Shown one piece after another: positions 10,726 through 22,159 of a DNA stretch of 64,000 bases. The translations under genes and the position numbers were made by a program. The notes under the pieces were generated by a model. It searched no databases. It worked only from the letters and a program-made list of their open reading frames with translations, and had not been told where the DNA came from. How positions within the stretch are numbered: the stretch's first letter is position 1; the number at the start of each line of letters is the position of its first letter. The DNA comes from Hetaerina americana (taxonomy: Eukaryota; Arthropoda; Insecta; Odonata; Calopterygidae), in the NCBI GenBank assembly GCA_022747635.1, contig JAKTNV010000005.1:52155513-52219512 (forward strand), written 5' to 3'.

Positions 10726-12844
10726 TACTTTTTCAAATATATCTTGAAAATGAAGACTTTTTATTCATTAAAAATATAACATTCTGAATCACTAAAATAA
10801 CTTTTAATTACAAGCATTTTTTAATCTTGTGATTTATTAGATGATTTTAGCCCTATCAAAATCTCCAAAATAATTTTTTAAAGGTTAATCTTTCCAATAA
10901 ATTGCATTTAAAGATAAATTTGAAGTGTCGATATGCTCTAACCCAGTGGCGAGTATATCTGCGGCTGTTGTCAGCTATCATAGAACATCATGCGGATATT
11001 CTGAGAGATATTAAATATGAGAGAATTTGCTCATTTATTGAAGGGTTGTATAGTTGCCCCATATTTGTACACATGCCGGGAATCTGTTTTTGAAGCTCCA
11101 ATAGCCTAGGGGCGAGAATTAGAGAGCGGTAGACAAACACGAAAGGCAACTTCGCGTCTCACATTTGCCTGCCGCCGTGAATATCACCGAACGGAAGTCA
11201 TTTTGCCCTGCCTGATCAAACAGAGCGCAAGGGGGTCTCTGTATGGGCCAGGATTTTCCTAATGAAACGCACAAAATCCCGTGAAATAACTGCGGGAAAG
11301 CTGCTACAGCGATTTGATGCGATTAACCTACGCGCGCGTGATGCTGGCTTAACTTCATTTCCCTACGTTCCAATTTTCGCATCCGGAAAACATTTTCGCA
11401 TTTTACTCTTTTCCTCTTATATTTCTGCACGAGAAAATTGAAGTAATGTGCAGAGCAAAGATTTTCTTAATGCTCCACTCTCATTCTAACCGTTCAATAT
11501 TTCCGTCAGTAGATTAAGTAAAAAGGTTTCAGAATTTTTTTCCAGGCTCCTAGGTTTTAGTAATCAAATCGGACTTGAGCTTAAAAACTTACTAAGGTAA
11601 AAATAATGTGATTTGAGTTTATTTTAGGTGAACGAGCTTTCTAGAGATATTCTATCAAGACCTTATTCATTATTTTCGTTCTAAATCAGCACAAAGTCTA
11701 ACGGCAAAGCTCATTTTTTGTTAATATATTATACTGGGTTTTCTTAATATATTGCCTAATTTTGTATGGTAAGTTTCTACGATATGCCATTTAGTCTAAT
11801 TATAATGAGTCTTGTAACTTATTTAAATAACTAGCACTATTAGAACTCATTTCTACTATAAATGAATGGTAAATGATAATTTTAAAATTGAGGAAAAACG
11901 TTTTCAAAATATATCAGTGACGGTTTAATTTTCATTGGCAATAAGCCTAGTGAATATTGTCATAAAAGCAGTTTACGTTCCGTTACAATGGTAGACTTTG
12001 GAAAATGAAAACACCTATTTTTTGGTTTTTCTGATAAATAAATTTGACTGAGATAAATGGCTAGTACTATTCTATGCATTGATAATTAATATACACATTT
12101 GTAATGACAAATTAGAGTATTCTTCCATTACACATCGCCGCAGATCCTGTGAATAGGGTGTGATGGGAAGTTTTTGGGCGCAGTGACGGCGACGTTAGTG
12201 TCGTAACTCGTTTCTAAGTATTAATCTAAAAGAAACCTTTGAAAGGATAAGTATTCAAATTGCTGAAAACTTTCATTTGGATCAGGTGCGAAGGTCTCAT
12301 CCCTCATTTGGTCGTAGCTTTGGGAGTGATCCTTGATTGGCCGCTTGCAAAATGAGAAGCTGGAAGTCCTCGAAGCCATCCCACTGTCCCTCCCATTGTA
12401 GCGGGGAGAGAAAAACGAGAAGGTCGGGGCTGATACGGCAGGTAGACCGACTCGACGGGAGATCCTTCTCAATGTCAGCGCACCCCTGCTTTCATTTCAA
12501 GTGGCGGCATTCTTTTGCCCGCCTTCCGCTCATCAGCGTCCTCTCCGACTCAACCCCCCTTTCCTCACGACCTGCAAATCTTTCGGTGATACCACCACTT
12601 CCATCAAGTGTCGAAGGCCTTCGTTCCTCGAACCCAAATCGTTACCCCCAATCCATCATTTCGCTTTAACTGACCGTTTGACCTCTGCCTCCCTTCCGCG
12701 GGGTAATCCAGGAGTCAAGCGTCGGTAGTCCTCCCCAGTCCTTCCGGCCCTGCTTCTTTTTTTTTCGGCCACTTGTACCTCCTGGCAACTTTGTTGTCTG
12801 TCCTCATCATTCCCCTCCCAAACGACAGCCGTTCACGAGTGGAA
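10726..12844. other. No gene seen
   Basis: AT-rich DNA. A GC-richer island lies at about 12300-12750, with open but motif-free frames on both strands (for example 12337-12669). I see no RNA gene, splice-supported exon or recognised repeat. Confidence 0.55.
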
Positions 12845-12910
12845 TATGCATTATCCACATAGACAGTTCCCCGCAACCCGCGACAAGGGCATGTGGCGAG
12901 GTGTGGCAGG
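12845..12910 (-). mobile_element. LINE 3'-end motif (fragment)
   Basis: The stretch CCCGCGACAAGGGCATGTGG at about 12878-12897 is a diverged form of the block GCCGCCGCAAGGGCGTGTGG at 32492-32511, and the CACATAGACAG before it resembles the conserved CTACATAATAC. The minus strand is therefore the LINE sense direction. See the other copies at about 24640, 32455 and 48955. Confidence 0.5.
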
Positions 12911-14376
12911 ATTGCAGCCTTACATGCTAAACTATTGCTTCATGCATTTACTTGAATACATACAGGTATAAGCTCAATTGCGAAAATAAATGCACACCCA
13001 TGCCCGTATAAATAACATAATAATTGACTTAATAATTTAATTTTTGTAGTAGTAATAATTAGGGGAAGTGGCTCAGCACTAAGGTAGTGTGTGCTATTAA
13101 GAATAGGTGGGTAATGCGGTGGAAGTAGAATATTCAGGAATTGAGGAAGGGCGAAAAGAAACCCGGGGTCAGGTTTGCCTACTCTTAATAAATGGCGCCT
13201 GAATCTGGTGCTGTGAAGTGGTACTTGCCTGATAACTATAAAATGTGCTTAACCGTCCTTTAGCAGTACCATTTAAGTGTTTACGACTAGCTAAGTAAGT
13301 CGGCGCGTTTTTATTATGGATCATGAAACAATTAATAATGTTGCATCCGTTGGCGATGATTGCTATCACACGGAATGAAGACAAAAATTCAATTCTTCAT
13401 ATTCATCACCTAAACCTCTACAGTGGCAGGTGGTGGACACAAAATTATTTTGGTGGGGATGGAATTTAGACCGTGAAATGGTCATTGTGAATAGTAACGT
13501 GACAGCCAGGGCTATGATTTTCCCCCTCCTTCATGAGTTTCATTTTAAATAAAGAGTTATCTCAATCACCAAAGATGACCGTGTCATTAGGCTTTGGTCC
13601 ACTGTAGGAAGAATACGCTAACCCGGATCTTGATACCTCTTTTCACGCATCAGAAGTAATTTGCACAGACAATCTGACGCATCTCCAGTAGTTTGTGCTT
13701 TTCTGGAATCCTTTTTGACCCACTTGAAGCGGAAACAAATATTACCGAATTTTCCCTGGATTTGGTAAAACTTTCGTGTTTTATTTTAGTCATTTTTATC
13801 GTGTGACTTAGTAGATTTAATCACCATTAAAGGTAAATATTCTCTTACATATTTAAATGTAGATTTAAAAATAATTTGGCATTAATTTACGTGGAATGGA
13901 AATACATGTTATATTGATAAATCCTTCATCTTCAGTTTTCATCAGATTAGAGGATCAGTTTGTGTGTGTACCCATAGGATTTTATCATCAATGAATCAAA
14001 ACCATTTTTTATGACCAATGGAGTTCCTTTGAGAAAATTTACAGAATTTGTACGCAATTTAACTGTGTAATTGAATATTCTTTTATTTTGTCTGTCCAGG
14101 GAGTCTGCGGTGAAAGTGTAACAAGATGAATTACTGCCATCTACATAGAGTGACTTGATTTTCTAGTTAGGGAATTGCAATTTGGAAAAAATACGTCACT
14201 TAGCCGTGGAAAAGAGACTATTTCGCCATTCTTTTCATCATTTAACGTCTATAGCTACTGCAGAGGCAAAAGGAAGCAACATATTCCTTATTACGTCAGT
14301 GTATCAACTACCAGCACACGAAAGACAGGTTGGATTCAATGGAAGCCTTAAAATATTAAGGTACATGTATCTATGG

Positions 14377-14377
<1 letters not shown>
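12911..14377. other. No gene seen
   Basis: AT-rich, no recognisable coding or repeat signal. The short frame 14182-14379 (+) runs into a TA tract and shows no domain. Confidence 0.55.

Positions 14378-14447
<70 letters not shown>
14378..14447. repeat. (TA)n tract
   Basis: About 34 TA units, uninterrupted. Confidence 0.98.
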
Positions 14448-14449
<2 letters not shown>

Positions 14450-14885
14450 CGCACTTGTTTCAAAATATTCTGGGGTTACATGATTTATGTGACATTATTT
14501 TCTTTTACAAGTCATGGTAGATAAATTTACGGATGGTCAGCAAAGCCTTTCGTCACGCTAGTACTGGTATGCATGCGGCATCTGACCCCGTTTGCGGCCG
14601 CGTGCGGATTATCAAAAGACCCCTCCCAATAAGAGATCGAGGAATCGAATTTTCACGCACCCAAAATCCCGTCTGTTTCCCTCAATTCCCTCTCGTTCTT
14701 CTTCTCACTCTCCTTCTCGTTCCCTCTATCTCCTACGGCATTCGAATCACGTCTATAACCACAGCCGGCCTCTCGGGTGGCCCCACCCACATTTTACTTA
14801 AATCATTTCCGGTAGATACGCTCTCTGCCTTTAACCCTTCCTTTATGGCGTCCCGAAGAACTAGTTCAGGACGAAAACTAAATTA
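14448..14885. other. No gene seen; GC-richer island between TA tracts
   Basis: About 14560-14870 is GC-richer, with a NotI-like GCGGCCGC at about 14594. A frame at 14533-15144 (+) is open mainly because it reads through the following TA tract as an I/Y repeat, so it is not called. Confidence 0.55.
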
Positions 14886-14897
14886 TATGTATGTGTA

Positions 14898-14931
<34 letters not shown>

Positions 14932-14972
14932 TATATATATATATGTGTATATATATATATACATATATATAC

Positions 14973-15053
<81 letters not shown>
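14886..15053. repeat. Compound (TA)n/(TATG)n tract
   Basis: TA units interrupted by TGTG and ACATA variants, then a pure run from about 14990 to 15053. It abuts the palindromic element that follows. Confidence 0.97.
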
Positions 15054-15056
<3 letters not shown>

Positions 15057-15275
15057 TTTCGTAGACGTAACACGGAAGTGCCGAATAGTACAATACACAG
15101 TAACACACAATATAGAAACACAAAAAAAGAACGTTATTTCTTGATATTTCGACGGAAACAATCCGTCTTCCTCTGAAGATATAAAAGTAATTACTTCTAT
15201 ATCTTCAGAGGAAGACGGATTGTTTCCGTCGAAATATCAAGAAATAACGTGTGAGTGTTCTTCTTTTTTTGTGTT

Positions 15276-15283
<8 letters not shown>
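15054..15283. repeat. Near-perfect palindrome, TA-tract-associated family, copy 2
   Basis: The axis lies between 15190 and 15191 with no spacer. Arms 15131-15190 and 15191-15250 match at 59 of 60 positions. The match resumes for 22 bp (15109-15130 with 15262-15283) after an 11-base insertion in the right arm (15251-15261). The left unpaired flank (15054-15108) includes ACACGGAAGTG, shared with copy 1 at about 6500. The arms carry GATATTTCGACGG, CCGTCTTCCTCTGAAGAT and CTCACACGTTATTTC. TA tracts lie directly on both sides. It has no coding potential. Confidence 0.9.
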
Positions 15284-15319
<36 letters not shown>

Positions 15320-15415
15320 ATATATATACATTATATATATATACATATATATATGTATATATATATATGTGTATATATATATATACATATATATATATAT
15401 AAATACATATATACA
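15282..15415. repeat. Compound (TA)n/(TG)n tract
   Basis: TA units with TGTGTG and ACATA interruptions, directly after the palindrome. Confidence 0.96.
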
Positions 15416-15464
15416 TGTTTGTGTGTATATATGTATGCATATTTTTTTATATAATAATGGGACG

Positions 15465-15600
15465 GCACAATAGAACACAAATAGAATAGCAACATTTTAA
15501 AGGACGCTCACACGGTAAATTGTTCGAGCTTTCGGCCCTCTCAGAGGCCTTTTTCAAGTGAGACTGAAAATATCTATATATATGTTGATCATATAGAGGA
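15465..15600 (-). repeat. TA-tract-associated family, diverged copy 3
   Basis: Read on the minus strand it contains CACTTGAAAAAGGCCTCTGA, then GGGCCGAAAGCTCGAACAAT and CCGTGTGAGCG. This is the same architecture as copies 1 and 2 (a GAAG/CGAAA block followed by a GTGTGAG core) but with different sequence. It has a small palindrome (AGGCCTCTGAGAGGGCC). A short TATATATA run borders it at about 15577. Membership is inferred from layout. Confidence 0.5.
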
Positions 15601-17140
15601 AAGGGCCCTGTTCACCTTGCTTATATTTTTATCAAAATCCTTGCAAATACATACACATGTATGAGAACTGATTTTATACTCATACCTTTCAATGAGTATG
15701 AATTACTGTCAAGTACTACCGTTAGAATATGTGAATGTCGTAATCTTGTCTTGTACCTGTTGATGAGATTATTTTAGTTTTATCATAGACTCCATGCAAA
15801 GTCAGGCATGCTTTAATTATGCTGTAGAAACAATATCTTCCCTGAGACTGGTGTAACCTCGTGGTTATACTCGAGCTACCCAAGCTATTTAATACGGGAA
15901 ATTTACAACGATACCGTCCTCTTCCCGTAACTACTTTCCCACTTTTCACACTGCTCCTCCACCGACCGAAACCCATCGAAGCCAAAGCCCGATCCGCAAT
16001 GCACAAAGCCATCCCTCCCCCTTACTCCAAGGGACATTCTCCCACTCTGGGGCGCCATCTGCTGCAAGCCTCCTCCCACGCACTCGGAACGCACAAACCA
16101 CCGCGCGGGCCACTTTTCCCTACCGAATATCGACTTGAACACAGTTATCAAGAGCACAGGTTAAACTCGCACGATGGTTCTCGCCCTCAAATGAACGCAA
16201 GGGACACCCAAGGGAGCACGACGATAAATTGTCGCGGTCCCGCTTCGTTATGAGGTGCTCGTTGGTGGTATTTAGCGTCGACGGGTGTGGCCTTGGATGA
16301 GTTTTTGACAAATTTAGTTTCGTGGGGGGGGGGGAATTTTTCAGACTAAATTTTAAAATAATATCACGAAAGCTTCGAAGAAATGCTGCCTAGCAATTTC
16401 CATATTTACAACGCATTTACGTAGAACGCAATTCCTGTCATGAATATCGGAAAAGTTGAACAAATATGAATATCATATTACTTATTTTCTTCCAGCCTTT
16501 CACGGAGAACGATTTCCACGAAATCGACTTAAATTGAGTTTTTATTGGACAACGTCCACAGATAAGCCGATATTAGTAATTTGCACGCACATTAGAAACA
16601 GATAGTAAGGCATTTTTTTCAGCTTTCAGACTAGTGTTCAGCAACATGATACTCTTTTATTATATTCGTTATATGAACAAATAAAAATTTACCCTTCAAC
16701 GGCAAATGGATTGATACCATCTAAAATTGTTCCTGCGACCGTTATTTATCCTTATTATTTATATTAAATAAATCTCGCTGCAATTAGGAAAATGTCCTGG
16801 TGGCAACGGTCAAGTCTGGTCAACGTTCACCATTACAATGCACATACATGCATACACAAGAAGAACAGATATGAGACAAACTGCTCTTATATATGTACAA
16901 TGACACTTAAAGATTACCAACCACACCTTTACCATGAAACATAGGCAAGGTCCACACCATACATACAACTCAACGTCCATCGCTGCAATTCGGCCATAAT
17001 CACGAACTCTTCAATTTCATATACCGTTTTAAGTCACGCACCGAAAACACATCATTCACTTTTGCAGTACAACTTCTCACAACGTCTACCCCACGCACAA
17101 AACAATATTTAAATAAATGCAATAGGAAAATAGTCACTAA
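15601..17140. other. No gene seen
   Basis: A GC-richer island at about 15880-16260 has an open motif-free frame (15861-16253, +) that I do not call. A G-tract is at about 16324-16334. From 16830 the DNA may belong to the 3' UTR of the LINE that begins at 17150 on the minus strand. Confidence 0.5.
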
Positions 17141-17149
17141 CCAATACAG

Positions 17150-18235
17150 TTTATCACACAGTGACTGATTTACTCTTATTCTTAAAACTCCTCAAATTGG
17201 ATGTAAAGGGCTAAAACAAACCTCCAGGCAGCTGGTTCCATTCAACAAAAGTTCTGTTTAAAAAAGAGTATTTTTTTGTTTTTTGTGTTCTTAATTTTAT
17301 TTTAAAAATGTGGTGGTTTTCTCCTTAAAGTTTAGTTTTCCTATCTATTTCCGTAAATCTTCCCACGCTTCATAATTTTTAACAATTTTATGCATCGTAC
17401 CTAACCTACTCCTTTTGCTTCTACTTTTTAAACTCTCCTATTTCAGTAAGTAGAAAATTTCCGTAACACTTTCTGTTCTTTTTTACCATCCGAGTATATA
17501 TCTTGCTACCCTTCTCTGAACGTTTTCTCTCTTTTTAATATGTCCCACTTCATATGGATTCCGTACTATGGACGAGTATTCTAGGGTACGGGTAGCCTGT
17601 GCCTTGTATGCTTTTGCTTTTGTGACTACGTTACTTCCTTTTAAATTTCTCATTACTCAATGAAGTACTTAAAAAACCTCTTGTGTTACATTATGTACTT
17701 GGACTCCCCAACTAATATCCCTAGTTAAGTATATGCCTAAGTATTTGCAAAGACTGCTACATGGGATTCTTTCCCCCAAGAGGGTGTAAATATTCTCTTG
17801 TTCATTTTTTTTTATTGAAAAATTTATATGCATATTCTCACTAACATTAATGCCCATATTATTATTTGTAACCTAGTCACCAAAGCAATCAATTTCATTT
17901 TGTAGTATTACGCGGTCATTTACATGCTCTACTCGTCTGTGTATAATGCCATAGTCAGTAAAGAAGCTCACTTGGGAATGTAAATTATTGGGTAGATCGT
18001 TTACGTAAATTAGGAAGAGTAATGGCCCTAGAACACTGGCTTGTGGAACTCCAGCTATAACGTTCGCCTCTTTTGAAAATTCATCCCTTATTTTTACTTT
18101 TTGAGTTCTGCCTGTAAGAAAATTTTTTATCAATTTTTTTATTCTCAAATCTAATGGTAACGACTCCAACTTTAACAATAATCTATTGTGAGGCACTCGG
18201 TCGAAAGCTGCCGAAAAATCAACAATTACGCATTA
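17150..18235 (-). mobile_element. CR1/Jockey-like LINE, RT to C-terminus
   Basis: On the minus strand, motif A reads VIVDFSAAFDRVPHNRLLLK at about 18225-18165. This is followed by GVPQASVLGPLLFLIYVNDL (GVPQGSVLGPLLF is usual), and the active site is changed from F-A-D-D to F-T-D-Y at about 17960, so the enzyme is inactive. Open pieces are 17873-18196 and 17669-17857 (the latter with SSLCKYLGIYLTRDISW, the thumb). The C-terminal NRTFVEWNQLPGGLF lies at about 17265-17220. It is 5' truncated within the RT and carries several frameshifts. Confidence 0.88.
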
Positions 18236-20535
18236 ACAGATGTTCATATTTTTCAGCATTTCATATTTGATTGCGATGTTTTTTTTTAATTCTACGTTTC
18301 ATGAATAATTTTTTGCTGCTTTTAAGCTGTGTTAAATCTATTTGAATCAAAGGTATTCTCCAAGCGGGTATCCAAATCATACGTTAAATTTCGTCACTAC
18401 TGATCTCATTCTTTTTCACGATGTAACTGGCTTACATTAAAACTGCTTATTGTCTGTATTAAATTTTTTATTATACATGGTAGTTAAACTATTTTTCAAT
18501 AAAAAAATTTCTACCAAAGACTGAAAAACATCTGCAATTAACTTAATGTTGAGCCACTTTTTCCTACTGCATGGATATCATATTAGAGTTTAATTCTTAT
18601 ACACGTATCTAAAAATTAAAGTTTACGAGGGATTATTTCTACCTATCTCTGAATACTCAAACGCTTCAAAATGCGCAAACAAGCCTGGTGTATTTCTTAT
18701 CATCTAAGTAGTATCGTGATTTTTTGAATGTATGGTGGGTAGTAACGTGATTGGTTTTAATGCTATTGCATTAATTGTAGCGTGTCTAAACTCAAGAGAC
18801 TGCAGTATTTCTTAAATCCGACTCATGTATTCTGATAAAATAAATCGAAAGAATTAAATTAACATGTCTAGGAACATTAATACTGTGTAATAAATCGTAG
18901 TTAAATAAATCTCCGACTCATATAAAGAAGAATAATTATGTGATGACAAACCTAATGCAAGGATCGGCACTGTCGGATTTACGCTGGACATAGACTCCAT
19001 ACCGTTCCCGTGTGCGGTGGAACGCAGTCAAAATCATGTGTACGGTGATGACGGAACCAAATCCTTTACCTATTTTCCATTCCTCCATATATATGGTCTT
19101 CTCTCTCCCAGGAAAGCTCCTCTCCATCCCCGAACCCTGCACGTAATCCCATTCTGAACATCACTCCGACATTTGGCTCCCCTCCGCAAGGGCTCCCCTC
19201 GCGAGCCCAACCCCGGATCTGGTGGGATAACTTCAGATTTCGGTCGGTCCCGTTGATACTGGGCAGCGCCGTTAAAGGGATGGAGTGGTAGGAGGAGGAT
19301 TATTAAATCTCTGTCGGATGGGGGAGGGAAGAGGCTACCATCTGCCACAGTGGCACTGGGAGGCGCTTCGCGTCATGATAGGGCAAATGGGGTCATTTCT
19401 CGTCACGGCCGGGAATCCATTTTGTTCAAATGGATCCACGGTTCACATTCGGGGCGAGGGACGTTTCGTGTCGGCATTGCGCGGCTCATTAATCGTGCGT
19501 GAGACTCGAGGAAATTGAGATCGATGCCTCATTGGTAGAGTTATCATTTTCGGTATTGCGTGGAGGGCTTTCACACCAACCAAGGTCGTGACCGTCCAAA
19601 CGGAATTTTAGAAGGGTTAAGTTCAAACCAAAGTATATATTTATTCTGATGAACAGACACCAAATTGCTTTTTTCTGTCTGACATGTTTTTAAAATAAAT
19701 TTAACGCACTTATGGTTTTTAAGCAGGTGATAACCTGAAGATGACGTACATTTATCGAAATGGTTTCGATAACTGCATTATTTAGCGATTATCTTCAAGG
19801 TTCTTCATTGCCATCGTGAAAAAGGTGGACTAAATCGCACTGATTGTTAGAAAAATTAAAGTAGGACTAATTTCAACTTGAAAACTCTGAACAAATGTTA
19901 AGATCTAGTATTTTAAAAGCTGTGCGGATTTAACTTTTAATCGTTGGGATAAGCGTCCATGGCAGAGCATGCTAAAAAGAAAGAATTTAAAATATCTTTA
20001 AAAAAATTGATTTCCCAACATACCCTTCCTCCTCTGACGTGAATACCTCTATCATATTGAAAATTGCCCAGTAATTGTTCGTTTTTAAGACGTTTCCCAT
20101 GGTTTTCATACCGCTGTTAAGCCTATCTATTTAAATATTTTATGGTTGAAAATTATAGTTAATTCCAACAGGCAAACCACAAAATTCATCATAGTATGCA
20201 AATTCCGATATATTTTGAGAAATAAATATTGCGTCAGAGATCGCTATATTTTTGAATAGGTCTCTACCCAACTTGACAACTCATTAGCATCAGAGAAAAT
20301 GTATCTTATTATAGTTCTACAAAAGAACGGAGATGAGACTTGGCCTTGAAAAGAACCGCGGAGGAGAGGCGCAGATAAGACACGACCCAGGAATTGGCAG
20401 GAGTGATTCACAAAGCATATGCAGCTGTTCATATTCACTTGCAACTTCCGTTAATTGCAAGAAACACCAAAAAGATTGCTGTAAATGTGAGGAAGCATCA
20501 TGTCGACGCAAGATAAAACTGAGTGACGAAGGTAA
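18236..20535. other. No gene seen; GC-rich island and a CTGAAGATG/CGAAA block
   Basis: A GC-rich island at about 18950-19520 contains motif-free open frames on both strands. At 19733-19800 is CCTGAAGATGACG with a nearby hairpin (TTATCGAAA and TTTCGATAA, 19752-19771), like the terminal blocks of Penelope-like elements and of the palindrome family here, but too short to assign. Confidence 0.5.
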
Positions 20536-20539
20536 CTGA

Positions 20540-20900
20540 TCATTTGACAAGGTCTGAGGAACTAATTCCACAAGGTGTATACGGAGTATACCGGGTGCCA
20601 TGCCCTTATGAAAAGCTTTAGGTTGGTAATACCTGCCGATGAATGAATGTCCGAAAGAAATAATACCAGAAAGTTACGGAGAAAAAACAGTTCAGCTTAT
20701 CCGTCGTCTCCGAACATGCGTGTAGGAAACTAGAGCATGGCATCAACATTGACAAAGCGCGAGCAATAGCCAAAAAGAAGCGGCACTATCCTAGATTTCC
20801 TAGAGAAGAGAGCCAATCGATGCAATAAAAACAATGAAAAACTTCAACTTCGAGGAGACGGATATGCGTAACATAGTGCGTGGAAAAGAGTCATTCGGCA
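20540..20900 (+). mobile_element. Penelope-like element, GIY-YIG endonuclease relic
   Basis: Sequence 20563-20620 reads LIPQGVYGVYRVPCPYEKL then a stop; VGNTCR follows at about 20622, together matching the GIY...YIG core as it appears in Penelope-like elements (GIYKIPC...YIGxTxR). After a frame change, 20703-20808 reads VVSEHACRKLEHGINIDKAR then AIAKKKRHYPRFPRE, matching the SAVAEH...F.....LA...YRPRLIRE pattern of the same domain. The PIDAIKTMKNFNFEETD that follows fits the 'EAIEI.K..NNFNREDG' end. The RT part is not visible. Stops and frameshifts make it dead. The family function is retrotransposition with the GIY-YIG nuclease cutting the target. Confidence 0.8.
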
Positions 20901-22107
20901 GCCAACGAACCAGAAGCCAGCGAGGAAACGAGACGCTCGGGCTATATGAAGATGGAGCAAATTGCAGCAATCTATCTTCGACCTTAATACGCCAGCTGAA
21001 ATGCTAGCAAAACTATCAGTCATGTTAACAAAAACGGTGAAAACCGGATAAGATTTCAGAGCTCAAAACTGTGCGTAATTCTGTTCATTCAGGCATGTGA
21101 AATATCATCGTATGGCTGCGTAAAGCTGGGTATAAAAGCTATATACATAAACATAGGCTGTTACTCATGCATTTGATAACTGTTAAAGGTTGTTTTGGGG
21201 CCAAAAAATAATAACATATGCCTACAGAGGAAATTGTGTGAAGAGATCCGAAAATGATATGCAGCTGGTCAATCATTTGGTTCTACTTTTATTCATTAAC
21301 TTGGAGCAGCGTGTAATTATACACCGATCATAAATGATTGAGATATTAGTTAAAATAGCCTTATGAGAAACTTTCATCACAAAAGTGCTCCTTCATTAGA
21401 CTATAGTTTCAACAAAAGGCCATTTCCTTGGCAGCAAGAAATCTTGATACAACCTCGTATTTCCGTGATGACTCTAATACACCAGATTGGGTTTAAACAT
21501 ATCGGAACCGCCAATGACGAGGAGTGTTCGGTCCATTGCCCTACCTCGCTCCTTCAACTTCGAACTGGGATGGAATCATCTCCCATTTATCTCCCTACTC
21601 CTCAAAGAGGGATTGTTTTCTCTCCTTTTCGGTTCTTAAACTAGGAGCTTCTTTTCCTTAACCCTTCCAAAATCCAGCATCCAGGTACCATATTTTTAGT
21701 CGCTTTAAGGGCGTTTCTTTCCATTCACACTGAAGCCTTCCTCTTTCCTGAGATCTTTAACCTCATCTGCTCCTCATACTGACATTATAATCTTCTTGGC
21801 CTGACTATGTTAATGGAAGTATTTCAAGATGGAGCAGTATTATATTCCTGACGTTATGAATGAGTGCACAACTATCAAGGGAAACGATAACCTAGAATAA
21901 ATTTATGAAAAATGCGAAGGATTTTAGTTGTACATAAGGAGGTGTGTATAAGAGTACCAGATAAAAGAACAATTAAATACCAAGATTTTAATTGATCTGA
22001 GAAGGCTTAGAAGGTTTTGTAAAATACTAGAGAAGCGGTAAATTAAATTTCTGAGAAACGAGTTCATTGTGTTATACATTGGGTATCATATATATACATA
22101 TATATAT

Positions 22108-22159
<52 letters not shown>

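Noticed and set aside
15131..15250. Hammerhead ribozyme as known in some Penelope-like elements
   Set aside because: I could not find the conserved CUGAUGA core with a matching GAAA segment and cleavage triplet; GAAGA/CGAAA words alone are not enough.
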